A stretch of 20,767 nt of DNA from assembly GCA_002495845.1 (NCBI GenBank), contig DAHF01000029.1:28051-48817 (forward strand). Direction: 5' to 3'. This document shows positions 13,955 through 20,517 of the stretch, piece after piece. Each line of letters opens with the position of its first letter. Position 1 is the first letter of the stretch. A program made the position numbers and the translations under genes. Below the pieces are notes generated by a model. That model saw only the letters and a program-made list of their open reading frames with translations, had not been told where the DNA came from and ran no database searches. This DNA comes from Sulfolobus sp. UBA167. Lineage in GTDB: Archaea; Thermoproteota; Thermoprotei_A; Sulfolobales; Sulfolobaceae.

Positions 13955-14807
13955 GATGGACGACTTCCTCACCGTGGCTTCGGGCATAGTGCCTGACGTG
14001 CCTGAGTACATCTCGAGAGTATGCGAAGAGATCAGACCTACGTCGCTTACGCTGAAGACGTTTACCCTAAACGGCGTTGAACCTCATAGACCTCCAACAG
14101 TGGTAAAATTCCATGATAGTTGTTACATGAATGCTATAGGACTGGGCAACCCGGGAGTAGGCTTATTGAAGGAAATTGGCAACCCTTGTCAGCTTATAGT
14201 CAGCATAGGCGGTTCCTCAGTGGATGAGATAGCAAAGGCTGCGGAGGTAGCCAAGCCGTACGGTATGATAATTGAGGTTAACCTGAGCAGTCCTAACAGA
14301 AAGGGATTCGGAGAGTCAATGGCGAGATACACAAAGGAAGTAGCGACAGCTGTAAAGGACGTTGTGAAAGACAAGCCCGTCTTCATAAAGCTCGGACCAT
14401 GGGACGAGACGTTAGAACTCGCTGGGAAAGCATTAGAGGGAGGGGCTGACGGGCTGACGCTGATAAATACATTGAAGGGCATGAAGATAGACCTGAACTC
14501 GTTCTCTCCTTATTTATCCTACTCCACTGGAGGCATCTCAGGTAAGTGCATACACCCTTTAGCGGTTAGGATAGTCCATGACGTATACAAGGAATACGAA
14601 CCAGAGATAATAGGAGTCGGAGGGGTTTTCAGCTGGGAAGACGCTCTGGAGCTAGCCTCAGTCGGAGCTAAGATCATTGGCGTTGGGACGGCAATCTTGG
14701 ATGAAGGTTTCTCTGTATTGAAGGAAATTAGGAACGGAGTCAACGAGTTCCTTTCAGAAAAGGGTTTAAGATTCTCTGATGTGATAGGAAGAGGAGTGAA
14801 AAAATGA
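13932..14807 (+). CDS. pyrD: Dihydroorotate dehydrogenase catalytic subunit PyrD, serine (1S) type
   Basis: PyrD is the FMN enzyme that oxidises dihydroorotate to orotate. The 291-residue protein is a TIM barrel of class 1 size. The active-site loop reads NLSSPN (117-122), with Ser120 where class 1A and 1B enzymes have the catalytic cysteine (NxSCPN). Lys42 (TLKTFT) and the FMN phosphate region GVGGVFSWEDA and GVGTAI are present. This matches the type 1S dehydrogenase I recall being described from Sulfolobus solfataricus, which pairs PyrD with a PyrK-like partner and does not use NAD. The start is TTG 13932, with GGTGA 6 nt upstream and a 23-bp overlap with pyrC. The stop overlaps the next gene as ATGA. 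Confidence 0.95.
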   Translation: MIRIANVEMDDFLTVASGIVPDVPEYISRVCEEIRPTSLTLKTFTLNGVEPHRPPTVVKFHDSCYMNAIGLGNPGVGLLKEIGNPCQLIVSIGGSSVDEIAKAAEVAKPYGMIIEVNLSSPNRKGFGESMARYTKEVATAVKDVVKDKPVFIKLGPWDETLELAGKALEGGADGLTLINTLKGMKIDLNSFSPYLSYSTGGISGKCIHPLAVRIVHDVYKEYEPEIIGVGGVFSWEDALELASVGAKIIGVGTAILDEGFSVLKEIRNGVNEFLSEKGLRFSDVIGRGVKK

Positions 14808-15112
14808 CAGACGGGAACGAGATAATTATGAAGGGAAGGGACCTAGAGTCCCTGGTCTTCATGGGTAGGCTGAAATCTGTTAACGTGGAGTTCTGTGACG
14901 ATGAAAAGAAGCTTGCTAGGGTTGTAGGAATTACGGACACGAACGAAAAGGTATCAACAGAGTGTATACCTATACGCGCTGCAGGGAAAATATCCACGGT
15001 GATAAAACATTACCTTAGGTTGGGAGTTGGAAATTACATAATATCAAACGACAAAGTAATTTCTTCTAACTTGGACACGGAGGAAGAAAACGATGGATCT
15101 CAGAATTCCTAA
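14804..15112 (+). CDS. Uncharacterised pyr-operon protein (orf2 position)
   Basis: I do not recognise a family for this 102-residue protein. It has no membrane segment or metal motif; predicted strands such as LESLVFMGRLKSVNVEF and KLARVVGITDTNEKVSTECIPIRAAGK suggest a small beta-rich domain, followed by STVIKHYLRLGVGNYIISNDKVI and an acidic tail. The ATG overlaps the pyrD stop (ATGA) and has GAGGAGTGA just upstream, so it is translated from the pyr message. The same position is occupied by orf2 in the S. acidocaldarius pyr cluster as I recall it. Function unknown; a link to nucleotide synthesis is only suggested by the operon. Confidence 0.8.
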   Translation: MTDGNEIIMKGRDLESLVFMGRLKSVNVEFCDDEKKLARVVGITDTNEKVSTECIPIRAAGKISTVIKHYLRLGVGNYIISNDKVISSNLDTEEENDGSQNS

Positions 15113-15389
15113 ACTGCCTAAAAACGAAGACGACCTAGAGCAAATCAGCAAGGAACTTGAAAGTCAACACGACGATCACGAAGACGTGGAACACATAGTC
15201 GCTGAGCTAATAACTTCGATTCAGGACCTTGAAAATAGAATTTCTCAAAGCGAAAATGACATGAATAAAATTAAGGAGGAAATTTCACGTATTTATTTAG
15301 TACTATCAAAGGTTGTTCTCCTGATATCATCGAACAATGAAGACGACAAAATTAAAAACCTGAAAGATCTGTTAACGCTACTAAAATGA
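15093..15389 (+). CDS. Small coiled-coil protein of the pyr operon (orf3 position)
   Basis: The 98 residues are strongly acidic and helical. Heptad-like stretches run from about residue 15 to 75 (DLEQISKELESQ, then VEHIVAELITSIQDLENRISQSENDMNKIKEEISRIYLVLSKVVLLI), pointing to a coiled coil that probably oligomerises; a hydrophobic patch IYLVLSKVVLLI lies near residues 67-78. No enzymatic motif is visible. ATG 15093 lies inside the end of the previous gene (20-bp overlap), with GGAGGAAG upstream, and its stop overlaps the marC-like start as ATGA. Function is unknown. Confidence 0.78.
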   Translation: MDLRIPKLPKNEDDLEQISKELESQHDDHEDVEHIVAELITSIQDLENRISQSENDMNKIKEEISRIYLVLSKVVLLISSNNEDDKIKNLKDLLTLLK

Positions 15390-15991
15390 ATTTCGAACTG
15401 CCTCTTGTACTAGCCGTAAAGTTGTTTGCGATAATGGATCCACTTTCTATATTGCCTTACTTGCTATCTTTGCATGAAGAGTTTAACAGGAACTCCCAGA
15501 CTAAAATACCTTGGAGCCTCTTGGTGAAGAAAATAAGTGTAGCTGTAACTGGCTTAATGGTAGTTTTCTCAGTTCTCGGAAGGCCGATGTTGTACTACTT
15601 AGGGCTATCAGTGGCGTCCCTTGAGATAGGAGGAGGTCTCATTTTGATCTATCTGGGCGTGGACACGCTCGGAGGTTTCCAACAATTGAAGTTCATGTCA
15701 ACGAGGATAGAGGAGGCCGTGGTGACGCCAATAGCTACTCCACTTCTCGTAGGACCAGGAGCAATGAGCGCCCTTGTTACTTTGGGCGTAACTAACGGGA
15801 TATTCACAGTGATAATAAGTAGTCTAATTGCATCAGCGCTCGTATTCGTGGTTCTCTCTATAGGACCTTTTATAGTGAAAATAATGGGTAATACCGGAAC
15901 TGTAGCAGCTGGAAGATTCGTTGCGATAATCATTGCAGCGTTTGGAGTTCAGTTAATAATAAACGGGATATCTCAAATAAAGTTGATATGA
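15386..15991 (+). CDS. MarC-family integral membrane protein (orf4 position)
   Basis: The 201-residue protein has about six hydrophobic membrane segments and the MarC/UPF0056 pattern: KLFAIMDPLSILPYLLSL near the N terminus, GGGLILIYLGVDTLGG in the middle, and VTPIATPLLVGPGAMSALVTL (about 112-132), which is the family hallmark. The C-terminal segment has GRFVAIIIAAFGVQLIINGI. MarC proteins were once linked to antibiotic resistance, but their transport role is not established. It is the last gene of the right pyr wing, joined to the coiled-coil gene by ATGA. Its presence on a pyrimidine message suggests a role in nucleobase or precursor movement, but this is only an inference. Confidence 0.9.
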   Translation: MNFELPLVLAVKLFAIMDPLSILPYLLSLHEEFNRNSQTKIPWSLLVKKISVAVTGLMVVFSVLGRPMLYYLGLSVASLEIGGGLILIYLGVDTLGGFQQLKFMSTRIEEAVVTPIATPLLVGPGAMSALVTLGVTNGIFTVIISSLIASALVFVVLSIGPFIVKIMGNTGTVAAGRFVAIIIAAFGVQLIINGISQIKLI

Positions 15992-16013
15992 GAATACATA
16001 GATTAGATGAAAA

Positions 16014-16020
16014 TTTTTTA
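16014..16020 (+). promoter_or_regulatory. TATA box of the Lrp-like gene
   Basis: TTTTTTA is centred about 29 bp before the ATG at 16046, with no ribosome binding sequence, giving a leaderless or nearly leaderless message that starts anew after the pyr operon. Confidence 0.5.
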
Positions 16021-16045
16021 ACGAGCAATAGTAGTTAGACCAGTC

Positions 16046-16516
16046 ATGGCAGAAAATAAAAACAGAATAGATCTAGACACGGTAGATAAAAGATTGTTAA
16101 TAGAGCTACTGAGGGACGCTAGGGCTAGCCTTAGAAGGCTGGCTGAAGAGATGAACATATCTCCTGCGACTTTACATAATAGGATGACCAGATTAGTCCA
16201 AGAGGGAATTGTAAAGGGTTTCGCAGCGTTACTTGATTACTCTAAATTAGGTTTCATATTAACTGGAATAATCATGGCTAAGGTAGACGGTAAGCATCTC
16301 GTAGAGTTCGAAAGAGAAATAGCCAATGCAGATAACGTAGTTGCTGTCTACGATGTAGTCGGAGAGTACGATGTCATAATCATAGCTAAGTTCAGAGACG
16401 TAGAGGAACTAGACGACTTTCTTAAGCAACTTTTAAAGAACTCTAGAATAGAAAGAACACATACGAGCGTTGTCCTGAACATAGTCAAGGAAGACCCTAG
16501 GATCAGGATTTTCTAG
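16046..16516 (+). CDS. Lrp/AsnC-family transcription regulator
   Basis: This 156-residue protein has the two-domain Lrp layout. The N-terminal helix-turn-helix is in LDTVDKRLLIELLRDARASLRRLAEEMNISPATLHNRMTRLVQEGIVKGF (about 10-59), and the C-terminal RAM effector domain has VVAVYDVVGEYDVIIIAKF and a dimer interface. Lrp proteins form octamers that bind amino acids and bend DNA. By gene order it corresponds to Sa-Lrp of S. acidocaldarius (Saci_1588 from memory), a glutamine-responsive architectural regulator, but the specific orthology was not tested. It has its own promoter. Location beside nucleotide genes, which use glutamine as a nitrogen donor, makes a nitrogen link plausible. Confidence 0.9.
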   Translation: MAENKNRIDLDTVDKRLLIELLRDARASLRRLAEEMNISPATLHNRMTRLVQEGIVKGFAALLDYSKLGFILTGIIMAKVDGKHLVEFEREIANADNVVAVYDVVGEYDVIIIAKFRDVEELDDFLKQLLKNSRIERTHTSVVLNIVKEDPRIRIF

Positions 16517-16523
16517 GAAAAGG

Positions 16524-16570
16524 TTTTTATATTCTAAAGAAGTATAAGATAGTCTTATTGGTGAAATAGA
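16524..16570 (+). promoter_or_regulatory. Promoter and ribosome binding site of the zinc-ribbon gene
   Basis: TTTTTATAT (16524-16532) predicts a transcript start near 16554, and GGTGA (16560-16564) lies 6 nt before the ATG at 16571. The gene therefore seems to have a short leader with a ribosome binding site, unlike the leaderless first genes elsewhere in the window. Confidence 0.55.
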
Positions 16571-16873
16571 ATGAAATTCTGTCCCAAATGTGGTGGAGTA
16601 ATGATGCCAATAAAGAAGGATGGGAAGGAGATATTGAAGTGTAATAAATGCGGGTTTGAGAAGGAAGTTAGCGATAAGGAAAAGAAGGAGTACAGCGTCA
16701 AGGCAAATTCCGAGAAGAAAAACGTTAAAACTACTTCGCTGGTAAGCGAAAGTAGCTCCAGGAACCTCAGCGATGACTTAGAACAGGAAAGAGAGGAGTA
16801 CTACAAGGAAGTAGGACTTGAACTCTTAAGAGAAGAATTTGAAGAAGGAGAAGACGACGAAGGAGGGGAATAG
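16571..16873 (+). CDS. Single-zinc-ribbon protein with acidic tail, TFS/RpoM N-domain-like
   Basis: The 100-residue protein starts with a four-cysteine zinc ribbon MKFCPKCGGVMMP-KCNKCGF (Cys4, 7, 24, 27), like the N-terminal domain of archaeal transcript-cleavage factor TFS and the RPB9/RPA12 subunits. The rest has no second zinc ribbon and no catalytic DE hairpin. Instead there is a lysine- and serine-rich linker (about 33-65) and a strongly acidic end (DDLEQEREEYYKEVGLELLREEFEEGEDDEGGE). It therefore cannot cleave RNA as TFS does. It may bind RNA polymerase or act as a nucleic-acid mimic, but zinc ribbons are common and the match is short. It is separated from lrp by 54 bp with a separate promoter. 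Confidence 0.8.
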   Translation: MKFCPKCGGVMMPIKKDGKEILKCNKCGFEKEVSDKEKKEYSVKANSEKKNVKTTSLVSESSSRNLSDDLEQEREEYYKEVGLELLREEFEEGEDDEGGE

Positions 16874-17102
16874 CCTCTTTAAATATCTTCCTTTATCTTA
16901 AAATAATATATATATAAATAAAAAATTACTTCTTTATCACAATAGAATTTTTGAAAAGTTATACCTGAAATTTAATTAATTTAACTTGTTTTCTCCTTTT
17001 GTAATAATAGAAACGTATTAATACTTGATACGCTGAGCAAAAGATATATCTTTTATAGTTAAACCTTTAACTATGTTTTGTGAAGTAGATAAGGTGGTTT
17101 AA
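16874..17102. other. AT-rich intergenic region with several palindromes
   Basis: This 229-bp gap has no plausible coding frame. The first half is very AT-rich, including a run of alternating T and A near 16908-16918. The second half contains GTATTAATAC (17015-17024) and the two strong palindromes described separately. GGTGG at 17093-17097 is a ribosome binding site for the GTG at 17103. Confidence 0.55.
17039..17074 (+). repeat. Tandem palindromes before the 79-residue gene
   Basis: AAAAGATATATCTTTT (17039-17054) is a perfect 16-bp palindrome. It is immediately followed by ATAGTTAAA-CC-TTTAACTAT (17055-17074), with perfect 9-bp arms. The TATA-like TTTTATAG (17051-17058) spans the junction, and the second palindrome falls between that box and the expected transcript start near 17080. 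This arrangement is typical of repressor sites, but no regulator is identified. Confidence 0.65.
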
Positions 17103-17342
17103 GTGAAAGTGACAGAAACTACGGGAAAATACAAAATAAGCAAGAATGGAAAGGAAGTGTTCATTGAAGAAGTAAAAAATGAGAGGGGAGAAAAGATGTT
17201 CGTCCTGAGTTCCCTGAAGGAGGTGAAGCTCAACGACGATAACACTTGGACTTTCAAGGAGGACGACGCGAAGGAAATCAAGCCTAAAGAGGCTGATGCG
17301 AATTTAAAGCCAATATTGAATAAAGTATTGACTTATTTATAG
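17103..17342 (+). CDS. Small charged orphan protein, 79 residues
   Basis: I do not recognise this protein. It has 79 residues, many lysines and glutamates, no cysteine, no signal peptide and no membrane segment. The alternating pattern TGKYKISKNGKEVFIEEVKNERGEKMFVLSSLKEVKLNDDNTWTF suggests a small five-strand beta domain (residues 5-52), followed by a charged linker and a short C-terminal helix LKPILNKVLTYL. GTG 17103 is preceded by GGTGG at a 5-nt spacing. It stands alone between the zinc-ribbon gene and the radical SAM gene, each with its own promoter. Coding is supported by the ribosome binding site, the codon pattern and a dedicated palindromic promoter. Confidence 0.7.
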   Translation: MKVTETTGKYKISKNGKEVFIEEVKNERGEKMFVLSSLKEVKLNDDNTWTFKEDDAKEIKPKEADANLKPILNKVLTYL

Positions 17343-17346
17343 TAAC

Positions 17347-17384
17347 TTTTTTAAATTATTAACCCTAAGGAGAGAGTGATTCTC
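17347..17384 (+). promoter_or_regulatory. Promoter and start region of the grsA-like gene
   Basis: TTTTTTAAAT (17347-17356) is a strong TATA box predicting transcription from about 17378. This is after the GTG at 17376 but before ATG 17385, and GAGTGA (17374-17379) lies 5 nt before the ATG. Both observations favour the ATG as start. Confidence 0.55.
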
Positions 17385-18905
17385 ATGGAGCATTTTGACT
17401 TCATCCTTACAACGGACAGATGTTTAATGACAAATCACCATGGGAAGGAATTCCTGGGGTTTTTGGGCACCGGACCATCAGTTGGGGTTCCAGAATTTGC
17501 TTGGAAATATATAGCTTGTCCTAAGATGAAAGTTGATGACCTAGGAAGGCCTTGGCAGGCACCCTATGGGATGAGAAAGGTAGAAGCTAAGCTAATAGAC
17601 GAAGGGTTCAACGCAGCAATAATTGATCCAGACCACCTTAACAAGCACTTGAGTTACGCTAAAGCACTGATGTTCTCACACCATGATTACTTCGGTTACG
17701 GTCCACCTTCATCCACATGGTGGGCTATAACTCAAAAAGAGCCGATTAACAGGAGAAGCTTTCTGGCTTTGATGAGTAAGCCTGAGATAAAGGAGGCTAA
17801 GTCAAAAGGAATGAAAATCTTAGTTGGAGGACCTTCAACGTGGCAGTGGCTGTGGACTCCAGATGCTATCGAAAGTCTGGGAGTCGACTCCTTCGTGGAC
17901 GGTGAAGGAGAAAAAGTAGTGGTTAAGCTTGCCCAGAAAATCCTAGACGGTGAACCTTTGCCAAAATATGTTTACGTAAGTGGAGAGGACGTCCCAGATG
18001 TAGACGATATACCGGAGATTAAAGGTGCAAGCGTAAACGGAATGATAGAAGTGATGAGGGGTTGTGCCAGATCATGCAGGTTCTGCTCAGTCACTTTGAG
18101 GCCTACTCGGTATTATTCACTAGATAAGATAGAGAAGGAACTTCAAGTCAACGTTAAGAACGGTGTTAGGCACGGAGTAATACACAGCGACGATATCCTG
18201 TTCTACGGCGCTACTGGGATATTCCCGAGACCTGAACCTCTAATAAGGTTACACAAACTAGTGAAAAAATACTATAAGGGTATAGCCTGGAGCCACGCTA
18301 GCTTAGCTGCAATAAAGTATTCCGAGGAAAAATACGGCCTAATAACCAAGCTGGGAGAGATAATTTACGATGACAACCAAGATTACATAGGAGTTGAGGT
18401 AGGAATAGAGACTGGATCGACTAGGCTTGCAAAAGAGATAATGCCAGCCAAATCTGCCCCCTTCAAACCCGAGGAGTATCCTGAGATAGTCCAAGACGCG
18501 TTCAGCATAATGCACGAAAAGCACATAGTCCCGGCAGGAACTATGATAGTTGGCCTTCCAGAGGAGAAGGAGGAAGACGTAATTAGAACAGTAGAGCTCG
18601 TAGATAGCCTGAGGCAGTATAGAAGCATCCTAGTCCCGATGTTTTTCGTTCCAATGGGGATGTTCAAAAACAAGAACTGGTTCCGCGACTGGAGGGAACA
18701 AGCTAAGCTGTCTCCCGCACACATAGAGCTATACAAGAAGGTGTTCTGGCACGACATCTACTGGGCACAGGATATACTAAACTCCTTCTACCTGAAGGGA
18801 CCGCTATACGCACCAGTCAGAGCAGGTCTAAAGATATTCCTAGCATCCTCGAAGAGGAAGATGAAGCAAGTAGAGAAATGGATGGAGACTAACATGAAGC
18901 AGTAA
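17385..18905 (+). CDS. grsA: B12-binding/radical SAM protein, probable GDGT ring synthase GrsA
   Basis: The 506-residue protein combines an N-terminal cobalamin-binding-like alpha/beta domain (about 1-190, with KILVGGPSTWQWLW and DSFVDGEGE) with a radical SAM domain. The iron-sulfur motif is GCARSCRFCSV (Cys227, 231, 234), with EVGIETGST and PAGTMIVGLPEE later in the barrel. The C-terminal region is rich in Trp, Phe and Tyr (FWHDIYWAQDILNSFYL), suiting a lipid substrate. The family includes the GDGT ring synthases, which insert cyclopentane rings into tetraether membrane lipids. Counting genes from the pyr cluster, it falls exactly at the place of Saci_1585, which I recall as GrsA, the enzyme for rings at C-7. 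Related B12 radical SAM lipid enzymes remain possible. Confidence 0.75.
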   Translation: MEHFDFILTTDRCLMTNHHGKEFLGFLGTGPSVGVPEFAWKYIACPKMKVDDLGRPWQAPYGMRKVEAKLIDEGFNAAIIDPDHLNKHLSYAKALMFSHHDYFGYGPPSSTWWAITQKEPINRRSFLALMSKPEIKEAKSKGMKILVGGPSTWQWLWTPDAIESLGVDSFVDGEGEKVVVKLAQKILDGEPLPKYVYVSGEDVPDVDDIPEIKGASVNGMIEVMRGCARSCRFCSVTLRPTRYYSLDKIEKELQVNVKNGVRHGVIHSDDILFYGATGIFPRPEPLIRLHKLVKKYYKGIAWSHASLAAIKYSEEKYGLITKLGEIIYDDNQDYIGVEVGIETGSTRLAKEIMPAKSAPFKPEEYPEIVQDAFSIMHEKHIVPAGTMIVGLPEEKEEDVIRTVELVDSLRQYRSILVPMFFVPMGMFKNKNWFRDWREQAKLSPAHIELYKKVFWHDIYWAQDILNSFYLKGPLYAPVRAGLKIFLASSKRKMKQVEKWMETNMKQ

Positions 18906-19128
18906 TGGATCCGCGATATAGTACTACAATATTAGAGCGTAGACGATGATGACATATCTTTGTTCATGGATCCCATCTGATTCTCGAAGAGGTTGGAAAA
19001 AAGTCCTATTTAAAAATAAAGCTCTTTATACATCTTTATATTAAAATAATAAAAGCAAATTTATATAAAAAGTTTTTTTACAGAGTAGTAGCCTTTTTTG
19101 CCTCAAGGTAAAAACTATTTAATGAAAT
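18906..19128. other. Convergent intergenic region between the grsA-like gene and serS
   Basis: No gene is seen in this 223-bp gap. Its right half (about 18996-19120) is very AT-rich with several T-runs, including TTTTTTT at 19073-19079 (plus strand) and TTTTTT at 19093-19098, suited to termination of the plus-strand transcript. On the minus strand, AGTTTTTACC around 19108-19117 may end serS transcription. Confidence 0.5.
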
Positions 19129-20487
19129 TTAAATGACTTTCTTTCTAGGTTCTATAAACTCCTTCGGCGCCATTGCAAAAGGTTCTAAATATTTCCTAAG
19201 AACCTTAGGGATCTTTACCCTGCCGTCCTCCAGTTGGTTGTTCTCAAGGATCGCAGTGATCGTCCTAGTACTAGCTATTGCAGTACTGTTGAGGGTGTGA
19301 ACATATCCTCTGTTGTTTTTCTCCACATACCTTATCTTCATTCTGAATGACTGCCAGTCAGTGCAATTGCTACAGCTCACCATTTCCCTGAAAGTAGACT
19401 GAGCTGGCATCCACGCCTCTATATCGTATTTCTTAGTAGCACACGCCCCAAGGTCTCCTGAAGCTATGTTTATCACTCTATAAGGTATTTCAAGCCCTTG
19501 CATTATTTGTTCCGCATTATTGAGTAATTCTAGATGCAGTTGATGTGATTGTTCTGGTGCCGCGAAGATGAACTGTTCCACCTTATGGAACTGGTGAACC
19601 CTGAATATCCCCTTCATGTCCTTGTTCGCAGCTCCGGCCTCCCTCCTGAAAGCAGGGCTAACGCCGATCAGCTTTATCGGGAGGTCTTCCTTCCTTATTT
19701 CGTCCTTAAAGTGCAATGCGCCTAAAGGATGTTCTGCTGTGGAAATCAAATAAAGGTCGTCGTTCTCGAGCTTGTATATCGCGTCCTTGAAGGTGTCCAT
19801 GTCTATAATGGAATAGATCACTTCGCCCTTCAGCATGTAAGGAGGCAAGACCAAGGTATAACCTCTAGATGTCATGAAGTCTATTGCGTACATAAGGAGG
19901 GCCATGTCTAACCATACAAGGTCATCGAATAGATAATAGAACCTTGATCCGGCGACCTTTGATGCTGTCTGCGTGTCTCCCAGCTTTAAGACGTTCTCCA
20001 GCATTTCCGCATGTCCTTTGGGTTTCCAGTCCAATACCTCATACTCGACACCTTTAACCTTCTCAAGGAAGCTGTTAACGTCTTCCTTGTAGACCCTGAA
20101 TTTCCCCCAGAACTTTATAGGCTTGCTGTAAGTATCGTCAGGCCCGTTGGGGACGTCCCCTTGTATTAGGTTGGGCAGGCTAGATAGAAGGGAGTCGCGT
20201 TGCTCTGCCACTTGGTTCAATTCCTTCTCTTTCCCTTCGAGGACGGAGAGGAGCTTCCTGGCTTCGTCTATCTTAGCTTTCCTTTCCTCAGGCTTTGCCT
20301 TAGGGATCTGAGAACTGATCACGTTATGCTCATGACGTAGCTTCTCCACTTCTTGCAATATCTGCCTCCATTTTATGTCTAGCTCAACTGCTCTATCAAC
20401 TATCGAGATATCTATATACCTTCGCTTCAGGTTTTCCTTTAGCTCATCAGGATTATTCCTCAAGAGCTCTAGAATGCTCCAAGACAC
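19129..20487 (-). CDS. serS: Seryl-tRNA synthetase
   Basis: SerS charges tRNA-Ser with serine. The 452-residue protein is of the common bacterial/eukaryotic type, not the methanogen type. The N-terminal coiled-coil arm that grips the tRNA runs from about residue 32 to 105. The class II core has ISTAEHPL (248-255), motif 2 with SPAFRREAGAANKDMKGIFRVHQFHKVEQF (277-306), and motif 3 with the sequence GYVHTLNSTAIASTRTITAILEN near the C terminus. The start is GTG 20487, 26 bp from a TATA-like ATAAAAATTA (20508-20517), so the message is probably leaderless. That TATA box overlaps the end of the upstream MIP18-family gene. Confidence 0.96.
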   Translation of the reverse strand: MSWSILELLRNNPDELKENLKRRYIDISIVDRAVELDIKWRQILQEVEKLRHEHNVISSQIPKAKPEERKAKIDEARKLLSVLEGKEKELNQVAEQRDSLLSSLPNLIQGDVPNGPDDTYSKPIKFWGKFRVYKEDVNSFLEKVKGVEYEVLDWKPKGHAEMLENVLKLGDTQTASKVAGSRFYYLFDDLVWLDMALLMYAIDFMTSRGYTLVLPPYMLKGEVIYSIIDMDTFKDAIYKLENDDLYLISTAEHPLGALHFKDEIRKEDLPIKLIGVSPAFRREAGAANKDMKGIFRVHQFHKVEQFIFAAPEQSHQLHLELLNNAEQIMQGLEIPYRVINIASGDLGACATKKYDIEAWMPAQSTFREMVSCSNCTDWQSFRMKIRYVEKNNRGYVHTLNSTAIASTRTITAILENNQLEDGRVKIPKVLRKYLEPFAMAPKEFIEPRKKVI

Positions 20488-20507
20488 AATGTAGTAGAAA
20501 AACGGCT

Positions 20508-20517
20508 AATTTTTATG
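20508..20517 (-). promoter_or_regulatory. TATA box of serS
   Basis: Read on the minus strand the sequence is ATAAAAATTA, centred about 26 bp before the GTG start of serS. It overlaps the stop codon of the preceding gene, so serS can be transcribed independently despite the short 25-bp gap. Confidence 0.55.

Noticed and set aside
16874..17038. Very AT-rich stretch considered as a replication origin
   Set aside because: No cdc6/orc or whiP gene nearby and no repeated origin-recognition boxes are visible; it looks like ordinary promoter/terminator DNA.
18905..18973. Direct repeat ATGGATCC at 18905-18912 and 18966-18973
   Set aside because: Only 8 bp, no target-site or mobile-element features around it; most likely coincidence.
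18940..18985. ATGATGA (18946-18952) and CTGA (18977-18980), resembling C and D boxes of a guide sRNA
   Set aside because: The 24-nt spacing fits neither a C-D' nor a full C-to-D unit, no internal C'/D' pair or closing stem is visible, and single boxes occur by chance.
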